Position numbers and translations under genes: made by a program. The notes under the pieces were generated by a model. It did no database searches and was not told the origin of the DNA. It was given only the letters and a program-made list of their open reading frames with translations. This document shows, piece by piece, positions 1 through 7,092 of a stretch of 64,000 bases of DNA (position 1 is the first letter of the stretch; each line of letters begins with the position of its first letter). Source of the DNA: JAXLVB01 sp046329195 (GTDB lineage Bacteria; Bacteroidota; Bacteroidia; Cytophagales; Spirosomataceae); contig JAXLVB010000002.1 in the NCBI GenBank assembly GCA_046329195.1, forward strand, positions 2,480,001-2,544,000, written 5' to 3'.

Positions 1-1497
1 GAGCAATTGGTTGACGGTATGGATGCGTTGGGTTTTGACCGAGTAGTCACGAATCAGCTTTTCTTTCTGAACAAGGCGGTCTTGTTCTGACAGTTCGGTG
101 TTTTTCTCAATGGCATTGAGTTCGATGGACATATCAGGTAGCACGAAGAATTCGGGGTCTTCGTCTTCACGAGTCATAAACTCAATCCCTTTTTCGGTCA
201 GTTCGATGCTGTTATTTTTTTCTTCGATCACAAAAAACAAAGGTGCATCGGCTTGAGGCATTAATTTTTGGTTTTCGGCCAAAAACACCGCTTCGGCTTC
301 TTGCAAGACGGCCTTGATACCCGTTTCGGACAGGTACTTAATCAAAGGCTTAGACTTGGGCAAACCACGATGCGCTCTGAATAAGGCCACGCCGCCATCT
401 TTGGTGTTGCCGGCGGCAATGAGGCGCTTAGCTTCGTTCAAAAGGCCATTGACTAGGGCTTTTTGGGCGTCCACAATCTTCATTACCCGTGGCTTGAGTT
501 CATAAAACTCGTGCTCGTCGCCTCGTGGGATGGGGCCACTGATGATGAGGGGCGTACGGGCGTCGTCCACCAAGACGGAGTCCACCTCATCCACCATAGC
601 GTAGTGGTGCTTGCGCTGCACGAGGTCGTCGGTGCTGCGAGCCATGTTGTCACGGAGGTAGTCAAAGCCAAACTCGTTGTTGGTACCGTACGTAATATCG
701 GCCAAATACGCCTTGCGACGGGCCTCGGTATTGGGCTCGTGTTTGTCGATGCAGTCAACGGTTAGGCCGTGGAACTCAAACAGCGGACCATTCCACTCCG
801 AGTCACGTTTAGCCAGGTAGTCGTTGACAGTGACGATGTGCACGCCTTTGCCACCGAGGGCGTTGAGGTAGGCAGGTAGGGTTGATACGAGTGTTTTCCC
901 TTCGCCGGTGGCCATTTCGGAGATTTTACCTTGATGCAAGACCATACCACCTATCAACTGTACGTCGTAGTGCACCATGTCCCAGCGAATGGGGGCGCCT
1001 GCGGCAGTCCATTCGTTTTTCCACGTGGCCGTTTCGCCATCAATCACCACGTTTGGTTTTTGAGTAGCGAGGCTTTTGTCATGAAACGTGGCCGTTACGA
1101 CCAACTGTCCGTTTTCTTTGAAGCGGCGAGCCGTTTCTTTTACTACCGCAAAAGCCTGTGGTAGTAGCTCAAGTAAGCCTGCTTCTAAAAGCTTGTTCGA
1201 TTCGATTTCGAGTTTGTCAATTTCTTGAAAAATCCGTTCTTTTTCGTTGATGTCTGTTTCTGGATTTTCGTCAAGTTGTTGTTTTAGCGCAGCAATCTGG
1301 TCTTCGGCAGGGCGGGTTTTCTCTTGAAGATACGCTTTGAAATCAAGCGTTTTTTGACGGAGTTCGTCGTCGCTGATGGAGCGTAATTTTTCAAACTCTG
1401 CATTTATCTTGGAGACAACAGGGGTCAGGTCTTTGAGGTCTCTATCCGATTTGGTACCAAAAATCTTGGTAATCCCCTTGGTTAAAAAATTCAACAT
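1..1497 (-). CDS. secA: Protein translocase subunit SecA (N-terminal 499 codons; runs off the left edge)
   Basis: SecA is the ATP-driven motor that pushes unfolded precursors through SecYEG at the inner membrane. The frame is open from the ATG at 1495-1497 to base 1. The protein begins MLNFLTKGITKIFG. It has the Walker A motif MATGEGKTL (near residue 190), the DYLAKRDSEWNG segment, YGTNNEFGFDYLRDNM and the DEAD-type motif DEVDSVLVDDARTPLI followed by ISGP, all hallmark SecA sequences in the right order. After the first motor half comes the preprotein cross-linking region, where the window ends. An N-terminal extension rich in charged residues (about 110 aa before the motor) is usual in Bacteroidota SecA, which is about 1100 aa long. 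The remaining half lies outside. No frame break is seen. A TAnnTTTG-like -7 element (CAAATTTA on the plus strand, 1629-1636) lies upstream. Confidence 0.97.
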   Translation of the reverse strand, partial: MLNFLTKGITKIFGTKSDRDLKDLTPVVSKINAEFEKLRSISDDELRQKTLDFKAYLQEKTRPAEDQIAALKQQLDENPETDINEKERIFQEIDKLEIESNKLLEAGLLELLPQAFAVVKETARRFKENGQLVVTATFHDKSLATQKPNVVIDGETATWKNEWTAAGAPIRWDMVHYDVQLIGGMVLHQGKISEMATGEGKTLVSTLPAYLNALGGKGVHIVTVNDYLAKRDSEWNGPLFEFHGLTVDCIDKHEPNTEARRKAYLADITYGTNNEFGFDYLRDNMARSTDDLVQRKHHYAMVDEVDSVLVDDARTPLIISGPIPRGDEHEFYELKPRVMKIVDAQKALVNGLLNEAKRLIAAGNTKDGGVALFRAHRGLPKSKPLIKYLSETGIKAVLQEAEAVFLAENQKLMPQADAPLFFVIEEKNNSIELTEKGIEFMTREDEDPEFFVLPDMSIELNAIEKNTELSEQDRLVQKEKLIRDYSVKTQRIHTVNQLL

Positions 1498-1854
1498 GAT
1501 GTTTCTGGTTAGCTACTGCCTGTTACTTCGTTCTATTAGCTATTCACGTCATTGATGTGAAGTGGGCAGTTCGTCAAGAATTAACATTAAAATTTAGAGT
1601 TGAGGTAGCATGTTACCCAATTCTCCTGCAAATTTAGTTCATTCGGAGGTAGATACCACGAAAAAGATGACAGGAATATTGTACTTTCGTGGATGAATGG
1701 AGAAAACAATGGTTAAAAGGCTGGTGTTGGCTTGATTTTGTGAACATCTATTTTGAAAAAATGAGAATTCTTACAAAATCATCCGGAACCTATGCCATGA
1801 TTGGACTGTGTGGGTTACTTTTGCCGTTCAGTTGTACCTCGTCTGATTTTAAGT
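1498..1854. other. Intergenic region between secA and the small membrane-protein gene
   Basis: This 357-base stretch separates two divergent genes. On the minus strand the bases complementary to 1629-1636 read TAAATTTG, a perfect Bacteroidota -7 element that could serve secA; I see no convincing -33 partner. A short plus-strand frame from the ATG at 1761 (38 codons, ending 1874) encodes a basic start, a hydrophobic stretch and a cysteine (MRILTK...LLPFSC), resembling a tiny lipoprotein. It overlaps the next gene and has no other support, so it is recorded only as a possibility. Confidence 0.4.
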
Positions 1855-2361
1855 ATGGAAGAACCACTTCGTAACCGTCCGCCTCGCCGCAAATTAGGCT
1901 TTGGCGATATGTTTGGCCTGGGAAATCGTGGAGAGCAAACCGTTACGGCTCCCAGCACTCAACGCCGTGATTTTCAGGAAGGCAACCAATGGGTTCGAAG
2001 GCTTACGCCTTGGATAGTGCTCTTGGGAGCGGCGTTGCTGGCTATTGACTTGTTCAGAGATAAAGGGAATCCTCGCACTACCTACCGCACAGGCGCACAG
2101 GTATTGGATATGGAATGGAAAGGCACCATCTTGAAAAAATACGCTGATATTAACGGCAAAACCACGCATCCGATTTTAGAAATCAAGGACTTGGCCGACA
2201 CGGCGGCAGTACGGCAAATCATTGATTTTGAGTATGAAAAGACGCATTTTTGGGACCGAGTAGAGGTAAAAGATAAAATCGAAAAACGCAAAGGTAGCCT
2301 TTCGGTACGAATCCATAATTACACTCGTGACACCACGTTTGCCATGGAGTTTGAGAAGTGA
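1855..2361 (+). CDS. Hypothetical protein with one transmembrane segment
   Basis: I do not recognise the family. The frame is open from a TTG at 1801, but the first ATG is at 1855 and gives a sensible protein of 168 aa starting MEEPLRNRPPRRKLGFGD, so I chose that start. The first 50 residues are basic and proline/arginine-rich. A hydrophobic segment (WIVLLGAALLAIDLF, about residues 53-67) is probably a single membrane anchor. The remaining 100 residues are charged, with alternating hydrophobic positions (for example KGSLSVRIHNYTRDTTFAM), suggesting a small beta-rich domain outside or inside the membrane. It is divergent from secA, and its stop is 27 bases from the stop of the convergent kinase gene. 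Function unknown. Confidence 0.75.
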   Translation: MEEPLRNRPPRRKLGFGDMFGLGNRGEQTVTAPSTQRRDFQEGNQWVRRLTPWIVLLGAALLAIDLFRDKGNPRTTYRTGAQVLDMEWKGTILKKYADINGKTTHPILEIKDLADTAAVRQIIDFEYEKTHFWDRVEVKDKIEKRKGSLSVRIHNYTRDTTFAMEFEK

Positions 2362-2388
2362 TTTTAAATTTAAAATCAAAAATCATCC

Positions 2389-3387
2389 TCACTCAGGGAC
2401 TATTTGATGGAATTGAGCATACTGCTTTACTCTAGTCGTGACATACCTTTTCAGATATACCTCGTTTAAAAACACACTGGAATAGTTGTCAAAACGGTGA
2501 CACTGAACACCCAGATAAAAGAAGTGGAGGCACAAGCCCAATAGGGGTACCAAACGTTTTTCTTCGGCGCTAAGTGGTAAAAGAAGTTCATAACCCAGTA
2601 AGAAATCATTGATTTTAGCATGGTAGGTTGTTGAGTTAGGGTCGAGGGCGTAGGTCTGAAGAAAATAGTAGGCCACATCCAGACACAGCCAGCCGTTACC
2701 ACAAAAATCAAAATCAAAAATGGTGATTGTGCCATCAGTGTTGACATTGAGGTTATCAAACCAAATGTCCAAGTGTACCGCCCCTTGGCGAATAGCTATC
2801 TCGTCAACCGTTTCAATTTTTTTCAGTAAGTATTTCTGCAAGGCACTCATGTAGTTCCATTCTTCGGTATCCGCAGGCAAAAACTGACTCAGCTCAACAA
2901 AAGATTCAACTAGTAGCACTTGGGGTGAGTAGGTGACTCGGTCGAGATATAGGTTTTGCGTTTGTTGGTGAATACGAGCCATTATTTCGCCGACAGCTCG
3001 GTGAGTTTCAGGGGAAAAATGAAGCATTTTTTCACCTAGAGCATAGGTAAATAGCACTCCAAATCGTATTCCTTCTGGGGCTTGTATAGATTGGAGGTAG
3101 TTACCATGCCGGTCGGCGACGGGGTACGAAACCTCAATGTCATGTTGCTGTAAAGTCAGAATGAGGCGAAGTTCTTCCAAAATTTCTGCTTCGCTTCGCC
3201 ACTGATAACTATACACCCTCCATACGTATTTCTCGTGCTCGTTCTCAACCAGATACGTGTGATTAATGCCTGCTTTCAGTAGTCGGCAGGTGGGCGTGGC
3301 TTGTAATGAATACCGAGCTGAAACCAACTCAGCAAGCGCAGCGGGAGCCAGAATAGCACTTATAATTGGGAAAATTGGCATGGACAA
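2389..3387 (-). CDS. Phosphotransferase of the aminoglycoside phosphotransferase / homoserine kinase II fold
   Basis: 332 aa with the APH-fold small-molecule kinase signature: the Brenner motif HLDIWFDN (catalytic Asp and Mg-binding Asn, about residue 204) and the metal-binding motif FDFDFCG about 20 residues later. The N-terminal lobe contains a nucleotide-binding segment (RLLKAGINHTYLVEN, then YVWRVY with the likely ATP-contacting basic residue). The family phosphorylates hydroxyl groups on amino acids, sugars, choline or antibiotics; the substrate cannot be read from the sequence. Resemblance is to SrkA/ThrB2-like housekeeping kinases more than to resistance enzymes. No signal peptide, so cytoplasmic. 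The gene stands alone on the minus strand. A second ATG two codons downstream (MP...) is an equally possible start. Confidence 0.85.
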   Translation of the reverse strand: MSMPIFPIISAILAPAALAELVSARYSLQATPTCRLLKAGINHTYLVENEHEKYVWRVYSYQWRSEAEILEELRLILTLQQHDIEVSYPVADRHGNYLQSIQAPEGIRFGVLFTYALGEKMLHFSPETHRAVGEIMARIHQQTQNLYLDRVTYSPQVLLVESFVELSQFLPADTEEWNYMSALQKYLLKKIETVDEIAIRQGAVHLDIWFDNLNVNTDGTITIFDFDFCGNGWLCLDVAYYFLQTYALDPNSTTYHAKINDFLLGYELLLPLSAEEKRLVPLLGLCLHFFYLGVQCHRFDNYSSVFLNEVYLKRYVTTRVKQYAQFHQIVPE

Positions 3388-3694
3388 CTAGATGGAGCGC
3401 TACAAAGGTATGGATTGATAGAGTAGCGTATGCTGTAGGATAAACAATAAAAGAGTTATTTTTAACAGACATAACTGCTGATACAAAGCCCCGACTATGT
3501 CTCCATTGCGGTTCAGTTTGAAACAAAACGAACCGAAAGTACAAGTTACGCTTTGCTAAACTTGCGATAGTGGTGAATTATGCAAATATTATTCATTTTA
3601 AAGAATAAAGAAATTGTAACACTTGTACCAATCAAAAAATAACCTAATATTGAAGTTCTTGTATCACAATTTCAAGATTATGTATTTTATGTAT
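3388..3694. other. Intergenic spacer before the IS1 relic
   Basis: AT-rich stretch upstream of the kinase gene. No ORF with a recognisable product and no strong hairpin seen. It should hold the promoter of the minus-strand kinase gene, but I could not identify one confidently. Confidence 0.3.
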
Positions 3695-4265
3695 GGTAGC
3701 CTCCGATTACGTTGGTGAATAATCATTTTGAGAACAAACCAATGATTACGTACCTTCTTAGAAAACTCGTTGTTCGGCGACCCAGTTCAATAGATTTGGT
3801 AAAGAGTTTGCCAATCAAGTGTTGATGATAAAACCTCAGTAAACATCTTCCAAGCATCGGTACACCACCATTAGACGGTGATGAGGCCTAAGCAATTTAG
3901 TAGATTTTTGAGTATCTTTTTGTTGCGTTTGCCCATCGTGACAGCTAAAATCTCGTCGCTTTCGGCATCATAGGCGTAGAGTACCCACATTGCCCTTGTT
4001 ATGCACAAAACTGTACAACTCATCAATTGGTACCCGATGGTAGTGCCGCTTGCTGGTGATTGTTAGCCCGCTCTTGAGTACGGTTAGGGTCGATACCTTA
4101 ATAGACGTACTTATGTCGAAATTGTTTGGTACAACAACGGCGGCGATAGTTTTGTGTCCCCTTTGGCTTACGTCCGTTTTTAACTATTTTTGGGTTCAAG
4201 CAATAGAGATTGACATTTATCTGAACTATACATGCCGTTTCGCCTTTCACTGCTTTTGTTCAAAA
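3695..4265 (-). pseudogene. Decayed IS1-family transposase (relic copy 1)
   Basis: Read on the minus strand, three frames in turn give IS1-like protein pieces. They are an InsA-type zinc-finger segment (KNGRKPKGTQNYRRRCCTKQF near 4205-4115), then HYHRVPIDELYSFVHNKG (4045-3980), then VLYAYDAESDEILAVTMGKR (about 3985-3925) with NKKILKNLLNCL, then TDAWKMF and a C-terminal piece. Frameshifts and stops (for example the stop after KYVY, near 4097) separate them, so it cannot make a transposase. Copy 2 at 40723-41335 is clearly homologous, in opposite orientation, and decayed differently. The assignment to IS1 rests on remembered family motifs. Element ends and target duplications are not discernible. 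Confidence 0.8.
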
Positions 4266-4331
4266 AACCATCCTACTTTTGAGAACACAACCGACCGTTT
4301 AATAAACTCTTTTCCTTAGCTATCATTCGTC

Positions 4332-4411
4332 ATGCTGACAAAAATGCTCTCTATTTTTTTCTTTGGGGAATACTTTCAGAATTCGCTCTCGCCCAAAAGC
4401 TCACCCCTACT
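4332..4411 (+). pseudogene. Out-of-frame signal peptide of the downstream glycosidase (one T missing)
   Basis: An ATG at 4332 opens MLTKMLSIFF and reaches a run of seven T (4354-4360). Read on, this frame ends at the TGA at 4413-4415. If the run had eight T, the frame would join the glycosidase and give a classic Bacteroidota signal peptide: basic start, hydrophobic core with LWGIL, cleavage after FALA before Gln. The joined frame upstream of 4412 has no ATG, GTG or TTG. This is either a sequencing error, a true inactivating deletion, or slipped-strand phase variation of secretion. Confidence 0.75.
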
Positions 4412-6013
4412 TTGAGCAAAACACAAGTAGAAGTCTATGATTTTCAGGAAATTACACTAAACTTCAAAAAGCCAGACCTCAAACTAAATCCTTTTAAACA
4501 AGCCCAACTCGTAGCTACTTTCATGGCCGAAAACGGCGATTCTAAAACGATAGAGGGTTTCTGTGATAGTCAAGATGGCAGTGTATATAAAGTGCGTTTT
4601 ATGCCCACCAAAGCTGGTAAGTACGGCTTCGAACTGACTTTTACCCAAAATAATAAATCACAAAAAGCAACAGGTACATTTGAAGCGGTTGCCTCTTACC
4701 GCAAAGGAATTTTAAGGCAAGACAAACAGCACCCTGAACATTTTGTCTTCGACAACGGCGATCGCTACTTTTGGAACAGCACCACCGCCTACTGGATGCT
4801 AGGTCTCAAAAATGAAACCGACATGATGGCTGCTATTGATAGACTGGCTGGTTATGGCATTAACCGAATTCGGGTAGCTATCAATGGACGAGCACACGGT
4901 GGTGAGCGCTGGAATGAGCCGAATGTTGTAGAATCAGCGAATTTCACCTTCAAACTCAATCCTTGGCTGGCCGAAAAACCCAATGATTTAGACGCCCCTA
5001 ATTTTGACGTAACCCGTTTTGAAGTAGGCCATTGGCAAAAATTAGACCGACTCATTGCCAGAGCTCGAGACAAGGGAATCATCGTGTCGATTATCTTTTA
5101 CGTAGACGGCCTCGACCACGCCTGCGACCCTTTCAAAAAAAACAATATGGGCAACCAAGACGAGCAGATGTACTATGCCTACGCTGCCGCCCGCTACTCG
5201 GCCTACGAAAACATCATGTGGGACATTGCCAACGAATACCACCTGTTTCGCACTCCCGAATGGGCTGATAAAATGGGGCAGTTCCTGAAAAGCAAAGACC
5301 CCTACAATCACTTGATTTCGGTACATGGTAATTCTGATTTTCCCTTTCGGAAATCGCCCTGGGTGGACGTAATCATGCACCAAAGCTGGGACGAATGTGG
5401 TGGCTATGAGTTCATTACTGAAAGCAAAGCACGACAGGCCGCAACAGGACGGATATTGCCCCTGATAAATGAGGAATATGGATACGAAGGGCATTATTCG
5501 GTTTGGGGATGCGGGGCCACTGCCGGTAAAGAGCGACCTGACGGCCGCTCAGGACTGAACCGCAGCCAGTTGGCTTGGGAAATCTGTATGGCAGGTGGCT
5601 ACCAAACTACGGGTGAGACTGCTGAGTATGGAACCGGAGCAGGCGAAGATACAGGTGGCGGCTGGATCAATGGGCGAGGTAACGACAAAATGACCATGCT
5701 CCGCTACTACAAAATCATGAAAGAAGCCTTCGAGCAAACCCAATACTGGAAAATGACCCCCCGAAAAGATTTGGTCAATCTGGGAAATCTGTGTTTAGCA
5801 AACGATGGACAAGAATATCTGATTTACAGCCGCTTGCAGCATTGTAGAATCAAACTTACTAAAGGACAAAAATACAGTGTGACGATGATTGACCCCCAAA
5901 CAGGCGAAACCACGCCCCTCGCCGACGCCAATAGTGACGTGGATAACAACGCTTGGCAGTATCGCCGTAATTTGAGTAAACCGATGGTTTTTATCTTGAA
6001 AAGAAAGGGATGA
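4412..6013 (+). CDS. Apiosidase-like (DUF4038-type) glycoside hydrolase with N-terminal DUF5060-like domain
   Basis: 533 aa in the uninterrupted frame. About residues 1-95 form an immunoglobulin-like DUF5060 domain (FKKPDLKLNPFKQAQLVATF, then KAGKYGFELTF). Residues about 105-440 form a TIM barrel of the apiosidase-like/DUF4038 family: HPEHFVFDNGDRYFWNSTTAYWML, RVAINGRAHGG, DIANEYHL (probable acid/base Glu), VIMHQSWDECGGYEF and LINEEYGYEGHY (probable nucleophile Glu). The C-terminal 90 residues (YLIYSRLQ..., MIDPQTGETTPL) look like the collagen-binding-like beta domain usual in these enzymes. The family removes terminal sugars from plant-type glycans. The TTG at 4412 is only the first formal start; the real one is probably the ATG at 4332, lost through a one-base frameshift. 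As written, the protein would be made without its signal peptide or not at all. Confidence 0.82.
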   Translation: MSKTQVEVYDFQEITLNFKKPDLKLNPFKQAQLVATFMAENGDSKTIEGFCDSQDGSVYKVRFMPTKAGKYGFELTFTQNNKSQKATGTFEAVASYRKGILRQDKQHPEHFVFDNGDRYFWNSTTAYWMLGLKNETDMMAAIDRLAGYGINRIRVAINGRAHGGERWNEPNVVESANFTFKLNPWLAEKPNDLDAPNFDVTRFEVGHWQKLDRLIARARDKGIIVSIIFYVDGLDHACDPFKKNNMGNQDEQMYYAYAAARYSAYENIMWDIANEYHLFRTPEWADKMGQFLKSKDPYNHLISVHGNSDFPFRKSPWVDVIMHQSWDECGGYEFITESKARQAATGRILPLINEEYGYEGHYSVWGCGATAGKERPDGRSGLNRSQLAWEICMAGGYQTTGETAEYGTGAGEDTGGGWINGRGNDKMTMLRYYKIMKEAFEQTQYWKMTPRKDLVNLGNLCLANDGQEYLIYSRLQHCRIKLTKGQKYSVTMIDPQTGETTPLADANSDVDNNAWQYRRNLSKPMVFILKRKG

Positions 6014-6277
6014 ACTACTGTCTCGATGGAGGTAAGATATTGAGGTTCATGCGATGAGGCTGCTCGTTAATAATTACTCTTCCGATAAATCGCACGAGCT
6101 ACTCGGCGTTCAAAGCAAAATAGTTCATCTCAAAAGTCAAAACAAATACCATAAAAGTCCGTTTTGAAGAATGAAACAATTGTAATTTTTAGGCATATTT
6201 GCCCAGCAAACTACCCACTCTATTATCCTCTAACGCTTTTATTTTCACCCGATTATCCATTCTAAACCTAAACGTTT

Positions 6278-7030
6278 ATGTCATTTACGCTCAACGACGT
6301 CGCCAAAATGATTGACCACTCCCTTTTGCATCCTACCCTTACTGATACCGAACTGATAGAAGGTTGCGAATTAGCTAAGAAGTACGATGTAGCCGCTGTG
6401 TGCATCAAACCCTATTTTGTAAAACAATGTGCCGATTTGCTGAAAGATTCTGATGTTAAAGTATGCAGTGTCATCGGTTTCCCAGCGGGCAACAGTACCA
6501 TTCAATCGAAAGTTTTTGAAACTCGCTTGGCTTGCAAAGATGGAGCTACTGAAATTGACATGGTGGTAAACGTCGGAAAAATACTCGGCGAAGACTGGCG
6601 CTATGTGAAAAAAGAAATCTATGCCATCAACAAAGAATGTGTTAGGCACGGCGCTATTCTGAAAGTTATCTTTGAAAACGACTTCTTGCCTCACGATAAG
6701 TACAAAATCAAATTGTGTAAAATATGTAGCACGATTGGCGTTGGTTTCGTAAAAACTTCTACTGGTTATGGTTACGTAAAACAATCCAACGGCGACTACA
6801 ACTACAGAGGAGCCACCGAACATGACCTCATTTTGATGCGAAAATACAGTGCCCCGTCTGTTCAAATCAAAGCCGCAGGAGGCGTACGCACGCTTGATGG
6901 TTTGTTGCGTGTTAAAGAACTGGGATGCAGCCGCTTAGGAGCCTCTGCCACCGCCAGTATCATGGAAGAAGCCAAAAAACGCCTTGGCTTAACCACCGAA
7001 ACAGTGAGCGCTCCAACGGGTGGATATTAG
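6278..7030 (+). CDS. deoC: Deoxyribose-phosphate aldolase
   Basis: 250 aa, normal length for DeoC. It cleaves 2-deoxyribose-5-phosphate to glyceraldehyde-3-phosphate and acetaldehyde in deoxynucleoside salvage. The class I aldolase features are present: IDHSLLHPT at the N-terminus, GFPAGNS, the EIDMVVNVG strand with its conserved Asp, LKVIFEND, the Schiff-base lysine in FVKTSTGY (about residue 159), and IKAAGGVR with the second conserved lysine near the C-terminus. No signal peptide; cytoplasmic. The ATG at 6278 starts MSFTLNDVAKMIDHS, matching family N-termini. It lies 62 bases upstream of the acyl-CoA oxidase gene on the same strand, but the two have no obvious shared pathway. Confidence 0.96.
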   Translation: MSFTLNDVAKMIDHSLLHPTLTDTELIEGCELAKKYDVAAVCIKPYFVKQCADLLKDSDVKVCSVIGFPAGNSTIQSKVFETRLACKDGATEIDMVVNVGKILGEDWRYVKKEIYAINKECVRHGAILKVIFENDFLPHDKYKIKLCKICSTIGVGFVKTSTGYGYVKQSNGDYNYRGATEHDLILMRKYSAPSVQIKAAGGVRTLDGLLRVKELGCSRLGASATASIMEEAKKRLGLTTETVSAPTGGY

Positions 7031-7092
7031 TAGTCACCTACTAGTTGATGGCGATTAGTATGACAACAATTTTATAAGTTCGGCCAATCAAT

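Noticed and set aside
483..1164. Several medium ORFs on both strands within the first 1.5 kb
   Set aside because: They lie over the continuous SecA frame, which carries clear motifs; they are shadows.
4050..4319. 89-codon plus-strand ORF between the IS1 relic and the glycosidase
   Set aside because: It is the complement of the transposase relic; the minus strand gives the recognisable IS1 pieces.
5042..5494. 150-codon minus-strand ORF inside the glycosidase gene
   Set aside because: Antisense to a conserved TIM-barrel region with no product of its own.
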